24,006 bases of DNA from NCBI GenBank assembly GCA_910578305.1, contig CAJTQH010000022.1, positions 1 to 24,006 on the forward strand, given 5' to 3'. A program made the translations under genes and the position numbers. Under the pieces are notes generated by a model. That model worked only from the letters and a program-made list of their open reading frames with translations. It was not told the origin of the DNA and searched no databases. Source of the stretch: an uncultured Muribaculaceae bacterium. Lineage in GTDB: Bacteria; Bacteroidota; Bacteroidia; Bacteroidales; Muribaculaceae. Of this stretch, positions 8,346 to 16,541 are shown in pieces. How positions within the stretch are numbered: the stretch's first letter is position 1; each line of letters opens with the position of its first letter.

Positions 8346-8588
8346 AAATCAATTCATTATATGTCTAATTTTATTATTTAGTATGAAAAAGCTGTTTTTA
8401 TTACTTGCAGCCATCGTGACACTTGCTATGAGCGCTTCTGCACAGCAGAACCGCACATATCACGGCACGGTGCTGAGCTCAGCCGATGACGAACCTCTGA
8501 TCGGCGCAACAGTTAAGGCCGTAGGCACTACTACCGGCGTTCTCACCGACGCCGACGGTCAATTCACACTCACAGTACCCGCCTCGGT
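8346..8588 (+). repeat. Long inverted repeat, right arm (leader plus 5' end of right susC)
   Basis: Partner of 7509-7751: 243 bp, 7 mismatches, no gaps, with 8346-8435 identical. The mismatches are at the Ala and Tyr codons near residues 18 and 25, in the codons giving DD here and EN on the left, in the Thr codon that is Ile on the left, and in one Ala codon. The two arms are 594 bp apart and enclose the 21-bp repeats. Confidence 0.95.
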
Positions 8589-11415
8589 TACAAAGGCGAC
8601 GGTCAGCTATGTGGGCATGAAGACTGCCACGGTAACTTTGTCGGACAACATGAAGATATTCATGGACAATGACACCAAGCAACTCGAACAGGTAGTTGTA
8701 ACCGGTTACGGCTCGGGCAAAAAACTCGGCTCCGTAGTAGGTTCTGTATCTGTAGTAGGTACTCAGGTCATGGAGGATACTCCATCGTCCAACTTCGTTG
8801 ACGCTCTTCAGGGTCAGGTAGCAGGTCTTTCGATCTTCTCTAACTCCGGTGAGCCTTCGGCACTTCCCTCGGCTATCCGTATCCGTGGTTATAACTCGCT
8901 GTCGGGCAACACTCCGCTGTTTATCTGCGACGGAGCCCCTGCATCGTCAAACATCTTCACGACTCTCAATCCTTCCGATATCGAGAGTGTTACCGTGTTG
9001 AAGGATGCCGCTTCGACAGCCATCTATGGTTCGCGTGCAGCCAACGGCGTTATCGTGATAACCACTAAAAAAGGTAAATACGGCGAAGATGCAAAGGTGA
9101 CCATCCGTGCCAATGTTGGCTGGAGCAACATGGCCAGCAATAAGATAGATATGATGGATTCGTATGAATATATACGCTTCCGCGATCTGGTCAACTCTCC
9201 GGTGAGTGACAATGTACGCAATCTTGTCAACACCTACGGCATCAACACCGATTGGAAAGACTATCTGATCAACAACAACGCCTTGACTTATTCGCTCGAA
9301 GGCCGCGTGCAGGGCGGTTCGGAAAAGACCCGCTACTATCTCTCACTGGCTCACTATGACCAGGATGGTCTGATCGACCGCTCGGGATTCCGTCGCGAGA
9401 CTCTCCGCTTTAACCTCGATTCGAAGATCAAGCCTTGGCTTACAATGGGTCTGTCGGCAAACGTTGGCTTTGAAACATATGAGACTAACAGTGCCGCTTC
9501 CTCTACATCGGATAATGCAGGTATCTATTCGAACAACCCGTTCATGCAGGTGTACAACCTTCTGCCCTACGACTCGCCTTACTACTACTCGTTCAACGAT
9601 AACGGCGACATTGTGTTTGGCGACCGTGCCAAATATTATCACTATTCAGGCTCAGTGGACCCGAACTACTTCAACCGCAAGGCTTATACCGGCAAGCGCA
9701 CCAATCTTACCGCTATGATGACGCTCTACGAGCAGATCAACCCCATTAAGGGTCTTACAATCCGTGCACAGCAGAATGTCAACGCTTTTGACTACCGCAG
9801 CTCTTCGGCTCGTCCGCCTTATGAAAACGAAGTCACTCCCATGGGTGATCTGATACAGCTCAACAACATGGCAGCCAATTCTTCCGAAGCATTCCAACGC
9901 TGGTATCAGTTTACTTATACCAATACTGCTGAGTATAAGTTCAATCTCGACAACAGACATGATTTTGCATTCCTTCTCGGTCAGGAATCGATCATAACCC
10001 GCAACCACAACTTCTCGGTTCAAACAACCGGTCAGCCCAATGCCACACAGAATATGCTGACTCAGGGAACTAACGTGACAATGAACGGCATCGGTCACGG
10101 AAAATACGAGTACATCATTAACTCATATTTCTTTACCGGCAACTATAGCTTTGACGAACGCTATTTCCTTGACTTCGCAATTCGCCGCGACGGCAGCTCG
10201 AAGTTTGCAAAAGACCATCGTTGGGGCACATTCTACTCCATCGGTGCCATGTGGAACATCAAGAAAGAGCAGTTCCTTCAGCCGGTAAAATGGCTCAGCG
10301 ACCTGAAACTCCGTCTGAACTATGGTACTGCAGGTAACTCAAGCGGTATAGGCAACTACGACTATATCGGTACCGTAAACACCAGCGCAACATACAACGG
10401 TATCACTTCTTGGTACATCTCCGGCCTTGCCAATGACAAACTCACATGGGAAACCATCAAAGCATTTGATGCCGGTGTGGACTTCGGATTCCTCAACAAC
10501 CGTCTCCGTGCGAGCGTTGACTTCTACATCAAGAATACTGAAGACATGCTGATGGGTGTACCCTATTCATGTACTACCGGTTGGACAAGCGCCGCTGCCA
10601 ACTGCGGATCGATGCGCAACGTAGGTGTCGATGTGGACTTCGGTGCCGATATCTTCCAGAACAAAGACTGGTACGTAGGCGTAGATGTAAACTTCAACTA
10701 TAACAAGAATACTATCACCGAACTCTTCAACGGTCTTGATGAATTCACCATCCCCGGAACCGGTGTGACGTACCGCAAAGGTAAAAATCCGTTTGCTATA
10801 ACACAAGTACGCTATGTAGGTGTTGACCCCCGCGACGGACAGCAGGTATGGCTCGACAAGAATGACAACCTTACCAAAAAATTCAACGACAGCGATGAAG
10901 TGGATCTCGGCAAGACATTCATTGCTCCCTGGAACGGTGGTTTCGGTGTCAACGCCCGCTGGAAAGGTATCAGCGTACGTGCCGACTTCAACTGGAGCGC
11001 ACAGAAATATATCTTCAATGCCACCAACTGGTATATCAATGACCCGACAGTGTCTGTTCAGCGCAACACAAACGCTACTACCGATCTGTTGAATGTATGG
11101 ACCAAGCCCGGCGATATTACCGATATTCCTAATATCCGCGACCTTTACGGTGCTCCTCAGGAGATACAGGCCGACAGCCGTTGGGTTGAAAATTCGTCAT
11201 TCCTGCGTCTGAAAAATCTCACTGTCGCTTATTCCATGCCTAAATCGTGGATGAACACCCTCCGCATGTCGGATATCACATTCCACTTTACAGGTCGTAA
11301 CCTTTTCACCATCACCGATTTCAAGGGCGTAGACCCCGAATATGAAGGAAATGTGGTCCAGATGATGTACCCCAACACCCGTCAGTTTGAATTCGGCGTT
11401 GAAGTTACATTCTAA
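8383..11415 (+). CDS. SusC/RagA-family TonB-dependent outer-membrane transporter, right operon
   Basis: A 1010-residue protein, first gene of the right operon. Signal peptide at 1-20, carboxypeptidase-D regulatory-like domain at about 24-95, VVVTGYGSG near 105, plug domain with ESVTVLKDAASTAIYGSRAA and VIVITTKKGKYG, then the beta-barrel ending FEFGVEVTF. It would import cargo through the outer membrane with TonB energy and a SusD lid. The start is set by the signal peptide and by its exact match to the left paralogue. Beyond the shared N-terminal domain the two SusC proteins are clear paralogues but well diverged, especially in the barrel, so different cargo is likely. The promoter at 8240-8271 reads into this gene, so this arm is the one predicted to be on in the sequenced orientation. 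Confidence 0.96.
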   Translation: MKKLFLLLAAIVTLAMSASAQQNRTYHGTVLSSADDEPLIGATVKAVGTTTGVLTDADGQFTLTVPASVTKATVSYVGMKTATVTLSDNMKIFMDNDTKQLEQVVVTGYGSGKKLGSVVGSVSVVGTQVMEDTPSSNFVDALQGQVAGLSIFSNSGEPSALPSAIRIRGYNSLSGNTPLFICDGAPASSNIFTTLNPSDIESVTVLKDAASTAIYGSRAANGVIVITTKKGKYGEDAKVTIRANVGWSNMASNKIDMMDSYEYIRFRDLVNSPVSDNVRNLVNTYGINTDWKDYLINNNALTYSLEGRVQGGSEKTRYYLSLAHYDQDGLIDRSGFRRETLRFNLDSKIKPWLTMGLSANVGFETYETNSAASSTSDNAGIYSNNPFMQVYNLLPYDSPYYYSFNDNGDIVFGDRAKYYHYSGSVDPNYFNRKAYTGKRTNLTAMMTLYEQINPIKGLTIRAQQNVNAFDYRSSSARPPYENEVTPMGDLIQLNNMAANSSEAFQRWYQFTYTNTAEYKFNLDNRHDFAFLLGQESIITRNHNFSVQTTGQPNATQNMLTQGTNVTMNGIGHGKYEYIINSYFFTGNYSFDERYFLDFAIRRDGSSKFAKDHRWGTFYSIGAMWNIKKEQFLQPVKWLSDLKLRLNYGTAGNSSGIGNYDYIGTVNTSATYNGITSWYISGLANDKLTWETIKAFDAGVDFGFLNNRLRASVDFYIKNTEDMLMGVPYSCTTGWTSAAANCGSMRNVGVDVDFGADIFQNKDWYVGVDVNFNYNKNTITELFNGLDEFTIPGTGVTYRKGKNPFAITQVRYVGVDPRDGQQVWLDKNDNLTKKFNDSDEVDLGKTFIAPWNGGFGVNARWKGISVRADFNWSAQKYIFNATNWYINDPTVSVQRNTNATTDLLNVWTKPGDITDIPNIRDLYGAPQEIQADSRWVENSSFLRLKNLTVAYSMPKSWMNTLRMSDITFHFTGRNLFTITDFKGVDPEYEGNVVQMMYPNTRQFEFGVEVTF

Positions 11416-11444
11416 ATCCATTAATCAATAGAATCTATCGAATT

Positions 11445-13001
11445 ATGAAAAAATTATTATATTCATTGGTAGCCGTTGGGCTGATGCTGACCTCGTGCGA
11501 CATGGATGTGCAGGTGCCGGGTACTATCGAGGTGCCGGACGCGATCCAGAATGTGAAAGGTCTCGAACACTTCCGCAATTACGCCTACAATTGCCTTCGT
11601 GGCGTTTCTGCCGGATCTTGGGTCACCGATCCGGATCTTCAGGCCGACTACTACATTGGCCTCAGTGGCAACGGCGGCCGCACAAGCCGTCAGATACAGG
11701 GCAGCTATCTTGCATCATCGTCTGAAACCACTTCAAAGTATCAGAGCATATATTCACAACTCAAGAGCATCAACTTTGCCATCAGCGAAGGTCAGCGTCT
11801 GCTTGACAACAATATTGTCGAAGGCAGCGATGTTCTGGATGTAAACCGATATCTCGGTGAACTCAAATTTACCCGTGCATATCTTTATTTCTATCTCTTC
11901 GATCACTATTGTCAGCCTTATTCGGCCGACAAAGGCGAGCAGCAGGGTCTCGGATGCCAGATTGTGACCGTATACGATCCTATGATCGACCACACAATGT
12001 ATCCCGGTCGCAGCTCCATGAACGCTACTCTTAAGCTGATCAACGATGACCTTGCCGATGCATATACAGCCATAAGTGATTACGAACAGCAGGGCCCGGC
12101 CACAGTCACCACCCCGCTTCAGAGCCCTTGCTCGGCTTATCTGAATTCAGCTACAATACGTGCTATGCAGGCTCGTGTGGCACTTTCAAGCAGCGACTAC
12201 AACAATGCCTATAACTATGCCAAAGAAGTGACCGAAAATCCCTCGTTCGCACTCGCACAGGGAAACGATTACATAACCATGTGGACAACCGATCAGTCAT
12301 CGGAGTTGCTCTTTGTGCCGTTTGTCAATACGGATGAGTCAGCACAGGCTGCATCGTTCTTCAACGCTTACAACTACATTGACGAGTTTGACTCGCGCGT
12401 CAACTGTATCCCGACAATGTACTGGCTTGATCAGTATGATGAAAACGACATTCGTTTCAATGCCTTTTTCAAGGCAAAGATCATGACTATTGACGCTCAG
12501 GTGACCGGTGCGTATTATTTCAATAAATATGCCGGCAATCCCACTCTCAATACCTCGGCGAAAAACGCCTATAAGAACAAGGCCAAGCCTTTCCGTCTGT
12601 CGGAGCAGTACCTGATACTTGCCGAAGCTGCTTACGAGCTTAATAAGCAGGGCGAGGCTCTCAATGCTTTCAATACTCTGCGTGCGGCACGCATCATCGG
12701 ATATGAAAATACTACAATGTCCGGAATCGCTCTGCGCGATGCAATCCGCATGGAACGTGCTATAGAACTTATCGGCGAAGGCTTCCGTCTTCGTGACCTT
12801 GCACGCTGGGGGCTTGGATTCTCACGCGATGCTGAGTATGGAGTGCTTGCCGACGGCACTGTAGACGCCGCCTCATTGTTCATTCACAATGACGCTACTA
12901 CTGTCTACATTCCGGGCGACTACCGTTACACTTGGCCTATCCCTTACGCAGAACTTCAGATCTGTACTGCTCTCGAAGGTCAACAGAACCCCGGCTATTA
13001 A
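11445..13001 (+). CDS. SusD/RagB-family surface lipoprotein, right operon
   Basis: A 518-residue protein 29 bp downstream of susC. Signal peptide with lipobox LTSC (Cys18) followed by DMDVQ. Conserved SusD segments include FRLSEQYLILAEAAYEL, LRAARIIGY, RAIELIGEGFRLRDLARWG and the C-terminal QQNPGY, all alignable with the left-arm SusD at 3104-4669. It should cap the neighbouring SusC barrel at the cell surface and bind its cargo. The middle of the protein differs considerably from the left paralogue, in keeping with a different ligand. Ligand class is not visible; the operon's protease favours peptides. Confidence 0.95.
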   Translation: MKKLLYSLVAVGLMLTSCDMDVQVPGTIEVPDAIQNVKGLEHFRNYAYNCLRGVSAGSWVTDPDLQADYYIGLSGNGGRTSRQIQGSYLASSSETTSKYQSIYSQLKSINFAISEGQRLLDNNIVEGSDVLDVNRYLGELKFTRAYLYFYLFDHYCQPYSADKGEQQGLGCQIVTVYDPMIDHTMYPGRSSMNATLKLINDDLADAYTAISDYEQQGPATVTTPLQSPCSAYLNSATIRAMQARVALSSSDYNNAYNYAKEVTENPSFALAQGNDYITMWTTDQSSELLFVPFVNTDESAQAASFFNAYNYIDEFDSRVNCIPTMYWLDQYDENDIRFNAFFKAKIMTIDAQVTGAYYFNKYAGNPTLNTSAKNAYKNKAKPFRLSEQYLILAEAAYELNKQGEALNAFNTLRAARIIGYENTTMSGIALRDAIRMERAIELIGEGFRLRDLARWGLGFSRDAEYGVLADGTVDAASLFIHNDATTVYIPGDYRYTWPIPYAELQICTALEGQQNPGY

Positions 13002-13035
13002 TCTTTGCGTTTGAAATTTAAACAAGAATAAAGAT

Positions 13036-13944
13036 ATGAAATTCAATAAAATATTTGCAGCTGCACTCGCTATACTGACGATGACCGCTTGTGACGACGA
13101 TGATCCCGTCAATACAGCCGATGTCACTGTCAACATGCAGCAGACAACGATAACCGTTGCCGAGGACTTCTCGACCGGAGTCTATTATAATATCCCCTTG
13201 GTTTTATCCGGAGAGACCAACGGTCCTGTTACCGTAACGGTTGAGGTTGAGGGCGTGGGCGCAAGTCCTGCCATTGAAGACGAGAACTATGTGATCACAT
13301 CAAAAACAGTCGTAATACCTGCCGGTGAGACTGTTGGTGCGATTGAATTCCATCCCTCAAGCAACGATGATATCAACGACGATCGTCAGTTTACCGTTAC
13401 TATCGTAGCCGCTGCGGGTGCCAAGATAGGCAGCAACAAAACCACTCTGGTGACTCTCGTTGACGAAGACCACCTGTTACCCGAAGCTCTTGGTAAACTT
13501 GTCGGCTCATGGTCCGGCTCTACTACAAGAGGCTCGTTCACTTGCACTATCTCTGAATTCCCCGAAGGTGATCCCAACCACTTCAAGAAAGTGAAGCTTT
13601 CCAATATTGCCGGTTTGAGCTATCTCAACGACGTGATACTTGACTTCTCTCTTGATGCATCTACCGGACAGGTAATACTCATCATGGATATGCCTCAGGT
13701 TCTTGCAGAAGGCATAACGTTTACCGGTCTCGGAACTGCTGACGTAGTGCTTCTGCCCATGGATGCCGGCGGTCTTTACCTTTCCGGCGCATCATCTGCA
13801 ATATCCAACGAAGAGGTTACTCAGTTTGTTTTTGACATGGGTTGTGCAGGCGGTCTGTTCACCCCCGGCAATCATACAGCTGGCGGATTCATGGGTAGCG
13901 TAAACTTCCAGATGCCCAGCTTTAGCCTGACAAAAGTACAGTAA
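13036..13944 (+). CDS. Surface lipoprotein with Calx-beta-like domain, right operon
   Basis: A 302-residue lipoprotein: signal MKFNKIFAAALAILTMTAC with Cys19, then DDDDP, an acidic surface-export-type signal. Residues ~25-155 form a Calx-beta/Ig-like domain, with IPAGETVGAIEF, INDDRQFTVTIVAAAGA and TLVTLVDED. The C-terminal half (about 156-302) begins near LVGSWSGS and is a beta-rich region I do not recognise. The N-terminal half aligns with the left-arm lipoprotein (2130-3071), while the C-terminal halves share little beyond a G-[ST]-W start. It follows susD by 34 bp and probably belongs to the same surface complex. Function beyond that is not supported. Confidence 0.85.
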   Translation: MKFNKIFAAALAILTMTACDDDDPVNTADVTVNMQQTTITVAEDFSTGVYYNIPLVLSGETNGPVTVTVEVEGVGASPAIEDENYVITSKTVVIPAGETVGAIEFHPSSNDDINDDRQFTVTIVAAAGAKIGSNKTTLVTLVDEDHLLPEALGKLVGSWSGSTTRGSFTCTISEFPEGDPNHFKKVKLSNIAGLSYLNDVILDFSLDASTGQVILIMDMPQVLAEGITFTGLGTADVVLLPMDAGGLYLSGASSAISNEEVTQFVFDMGCAGGLFTPGNHTAGGFMGSVNFQMPSFSLTKVQ

Positions 13945-13986
13945 ACGATGACGACTCCCCGGTGCGGGAGCAATCATCCAATCTTT

Positions 13987-14032
13987 TAATTCAGAAAGGT
14001 TGCTCCTTCAAAGGTGTAACCTTTCTGAATTA
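13987..14032 (+). terminator. Hairpin between right lipoprotein and right protease genes
   Basis: A perfect 15-bp stem (13987-14001 with 14018-14032, core TCAGAAAGGTT / AACCTTTCTGA) and a 16-nt loop. No T tract follows on the plus strand, so a full intrinsic terminator is unlikely; partial termination, RNA processing or transcript stabilisation are options. It matches the position, but not the sequence, of the hairpin at 2067-2103. Confidence 0.55.
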
Positions 14033-14062
14033 TCTCCTATAATAGACCTACATCTACACAAT

Positions 14063-16336
14063 ATGAAAAAATATTTACTAACAGCATTACTGACGAGTTT
14101 GACGATGCTGTGCTCTGCCCAGCACAAACTCACGCCGCCGACGATGCAGCGTGCAGTCGAGGCGCTGGAGTATATGAGGCTCCATCAGGGTATAACCCCC
14201 GATCTTAATTCTGTGAACTCGGCAGAGCAGACAAATCCTGCCACTGAGAAGGTTTCGGTATTAATCAATCTTACTCCGGGATATACTGCCGATGATCTGA
14301 TGGCGATAGATTATCTTACCATTGAAGATGTGTTGTCGACGTGTGTGGTGGCATCTCTTTCGTCCGACAAACTGATAGATCTCGATAATGAGCCGGCCAT
14401 ATTTCGCGTCGAGATATGCAGAAAGCTGAATGTCGACATGAACTATGCACGTCCGTCCGGAAAAGTGGATGGGGTGCAGGCCGGTTTCAGTCACGACGGA
14501 CAGACCTTGAGCTACGATGGTTCTGGTGTGATTGTCGGTATGATGGACACAGGACTTGAAGCCAACCATGTCAATTTCAAAAAGAACAATGGTACCGGCG
14601 ACACACGCATACAGCGTCTGTGGTGGTTCAAGTCCAATAATGGTTCATACACTGAATATACCCCCGACAATATGTCGTCATTCTCGACCGACAATAACTC
14701 TGAAACTCATGCCACACATGTGGCTGGTATTATGGGCGGATCATACCGTGGCAATGGCGACTACTCCTACATGTCGTCGGCTACAGGCTCGATGCCTGAG
14801 ATGCGTACCGGACAGCCCATTCCTTACTATGGTGTGGCAACCGGCGCCGATCTTGCATTCGGAGTCGGAGATCTGTACACCAACAATATACTGCAGTGTG
14901 TGAAGAATGTATTTGACTATGCTGAATCCGTGGGGAAGCCGGCTGTGGTTAATCTGTCGCTTGGACATACTACCGGCCCGCACGACGGCACGGATACATA
15001 CTCACTTGAACTGGCCGCTCAAGGCAAGCGCGGTATTATATGTATGAGTGCCGGCAATGATGGTGATGCCAATATATCGATTGTAAAGAATATAACATCC
15101 GCGACCGGTTCAGGATCTTTTCTCAAGACATTTGTTCATGGCAGCAACTCTAACGCACTCTTGGGTGTAGTGGATCTGTGGGGTACTGACGACACTGTGC
15201 TTGACGTGCAGTGGGGTGTGTATTCTATTTCAGCCGGCACGTTCACACCGGTAGTCAGCATTGATGCTGTATATCAGAGTTCCACTACCTCCGGTGTATC
15301 TGAATTTACTTCCAATTTCACCGGATCCATAACATCGCGTTCATACATAGATCCCAACAACAACCGTTTTGAGGTATATACCGAGTTCAACGGGGTGTCG
15401 CAGAAAACATCCGACAAGGTGATAGCCCTCTATGTGGGCGGAGCTGAGCCGGGACATAAACTGTATCTGTACTCTTCGACACAGAAGCTTACGTTTTCCA
15501 ACCGTCCATCTCCGACTGTAATGACCACTGTCTCCGACTATACAAACGGTAGTTCGCAGAATTCTATCAACGACGGTGCCTGTGCCGATAATGTGATCGC
15601 AGTTGGAGCCTATGTCAGCCGCACTACTTGCGGAGTGCTGACAAGTGGATCATATTATCCGGCTTCCACTGGATTTGAAGTCGGTTCCATTGCTCCATTC
15701 TCATCCTATGGCACCAATTTCGACGGAACATCTCTCCCCGATGTATGCGCTCCCGGAGCACGCATTGTGTCGAGTTACAGCAGCTATTATGTCACTGCTA
15801 CAGCCGGCAGTGGAAATATGGTGGGGAAAGTGACAAACGGCCGATTCAATATCACTACGTACTACTGGGGAACGATGAACGGTACCTCTATGTCGTGTCC
15901 GTTTGTATCCGGAACTATCGGTCTGTGGTTGCAGGCCGATCCCACGCTTTCCTACGAGAAGGTAATGGATGTCATAAAAAATACATCGCAGTACAATTCA
16001 TTTTCCATGGGTCGTGACAAGGGGCGCTGGGGAGCAGGCAAGATTGACGCACTCGAAGGCATTAAGTATGTGCTGGCCAACTCAGCTGTCGGCCAGGTGT
16101 GGGCCGACGAGGATCAGCGACTGATAATCACCGGCTCGGATACGGGCTACGACGTGTTTGTGGCCGGCGCATCCGGCATCACCGCCACTCTCTACGACCT
16201 GCAGGGACGTCCCGTGAGCTCGGCTTCGGCTCAAGGCAACAGTGTGCTTGTCGACACATCGGATCTTCATGGCGGAGTGTACATCCTCGTGGCTTCAGGC
16301 GATGATTTCCGCTTCTCGCGCAAGATAATGCGCTGA
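14063..16336 (+). CDS. Secreted subtilisin-family (S8) serine protease with C-terminal sorting domain, right operon
   Basis: A 757-residue protein. I start it at 14063 because MKKYLLTALLTSLTMLCSAQ is a good signal peptide; the in-frame ATG at 14000 would put 21 unrelated residues before it and lies in the hairpin. Residues ~65-125 resemble an I9-type propeptide. Catalytic residues are Asp162 (GMMDTGLEANH), His216 (HATHVAG) and Ser609 (GTSMSCP), with an oxyanion Asn in CMSAGNDG. An insertion of about 200 residues separates the Asn and Ser regions. The last ~75 residues, including LYDLQGRPVSS, GGVYIL and the KIMR end, look like a type A sorting domain of the type IX secretion system, suggesting surface attachment or release. 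It is paralogous to the left-arm protease (1-2035). Generating peptides for the adjacent SusC/SusD is inferred from context. Confidence 0.94.
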   Translation: MKKYLLTALLTSLTMLCSAQHKLTPPTMQRAVEALEYMRLHQGITPDLNSVNSAEQTNPATEKVSVLINLTPGYTADDLMAIDYLTIEDVLSTCVVASLSSDKLIDLDNEPAIFRVEICRKLNVDMNYARPSGKVDGVQAGFSHDGQTLSYDGSGVIVGMMDTGLEANHVNFKKNNGTGDTRIQRLWWFKSNNGSYTEYTPDNMSSFSTDNNSETHATHVAGIMGGSYRGNGDYSYMSSATGSMPEMRTGQPIPYYGVATGADLAFGVGDLYTNNILQCVKNVFDYAESVGKPAVVNLSLGHTTGPHDGTDTYSLELAAQGKRGIICMSAGNDGDANISIVKNITSATGSGSFLKTFVHGSNSNALLGVVDLWGTDDTVLDVQWGVYSISAGTFTPVVSIDAVYQSSTTSGVSEFTSNFTGSITSRSYIDPNNNRFEVYTEFNGVSQKTSDKVIALYVGGAEPGHKLYLYSSTQKLTFSNRPSPTVMTTVSDYTNGSSQNSINDGACADNVIAVGAYVSRTTCGVLTSGSYYPASTGFEVGSIAPFSSYGTNFDGTSLPDVCAPGARIVSSYSSYYVTATAGSGNMVGKVTNGRFNITTYYWGTMNGTSMSCPFVSGTIGLWLQADPTLSYEKVMDVIKNTSQYNSFSMGRDKGRWGAGKIDALEGIKYVLANSAVGQVWADEDQRLIITGSDTGYDVFVAGASGITATLYDLQGRPVSSASAQGNSVLVDTSDLHGGVYILVASGDDFRFSRKIMR

Positions 16337-16366
16337 TAATACCGTTTTACGCATCATAAATATTGT

Positions 16367-16395
16367 AGAAAGCTCCCTGTATAAGGGAGCTTTCT
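16367..16395 (+). terminator. Terminator hairpin ending the right operon
   Basis: A perfect 12-bp stem (AGAAAGCTCCCT at 16367-16378, AGGGAGCTTTCT at 16384-16395) with a 5-nt loop, 31 bp after the protease stop. Only a weak T run follows, but position and stem strength fit the end of the operon. It insulates the ilv promoter downstream. Confidence 0.75.
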
Positions 16396-16458
16396 GTGTT
16401 TATGGTGAGTATATGTCCGATTTTTCTGCGGCACAAAACAATAATAATTGTGCATTTG

Positions 16459-16490
16459 TTTGAAAAAAGCGTTGATTAGTGATATTTTTG
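16459..16490 (+). promoter_or_regulatory. Bacteroides-type promoter of the ilv operon
   Basis: TTTG at 16459-16462, exactly 20 bp spacer, TATTTTTG at 16483-16490: full matches to the -33 TTTG and -7 TAnnTTTG elements of the Bacteroides housekeeping sigma factor. Transcription should start near 16497, leaving a leader of about 45 nt before ilvD. Confidence 0.85.
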
Positions 16491-16541
16491 CAACCGTAAG
16501 GTCTAAAATGGCTGCATTTTTAATAGATATAAGGTAAAAAT

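Larger units (their letters stand above)
7715..8382. other. Divergent control region between the two susC genes, with probable invertible segment
   Basis: This 668-bp gap holds no convincing gene. It is clearly AT-richer than its flanks. From left to right it contains the left leader (7715-7751, identical to the right leader), unmatched left leader sequence (7752-7851), a 21-bp inverted repeat (7852-7872), a 411-bp core (7873-8283) with a promoter-like sequence near its right end, the matching 21-bp repeat (8284-8304), unmatched right leader (8305-8345) and the shared right leader (8346-8382). Short repeats around a promoter-bearing core of a few hundred bp are the layout of Bacteroidales invertible promoters. 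No recombinase gene is in the window; it would have to act from elsewhere. Confidence 0.75.

Noticed and set aside
14000..14062. Upstream start extending the right protease by 21 residues
   Set aside because: It would place a non-signal stretch in front of a good signal peptide and begins within a hairpin stem; the ATG at 14063 fits the paralogue.
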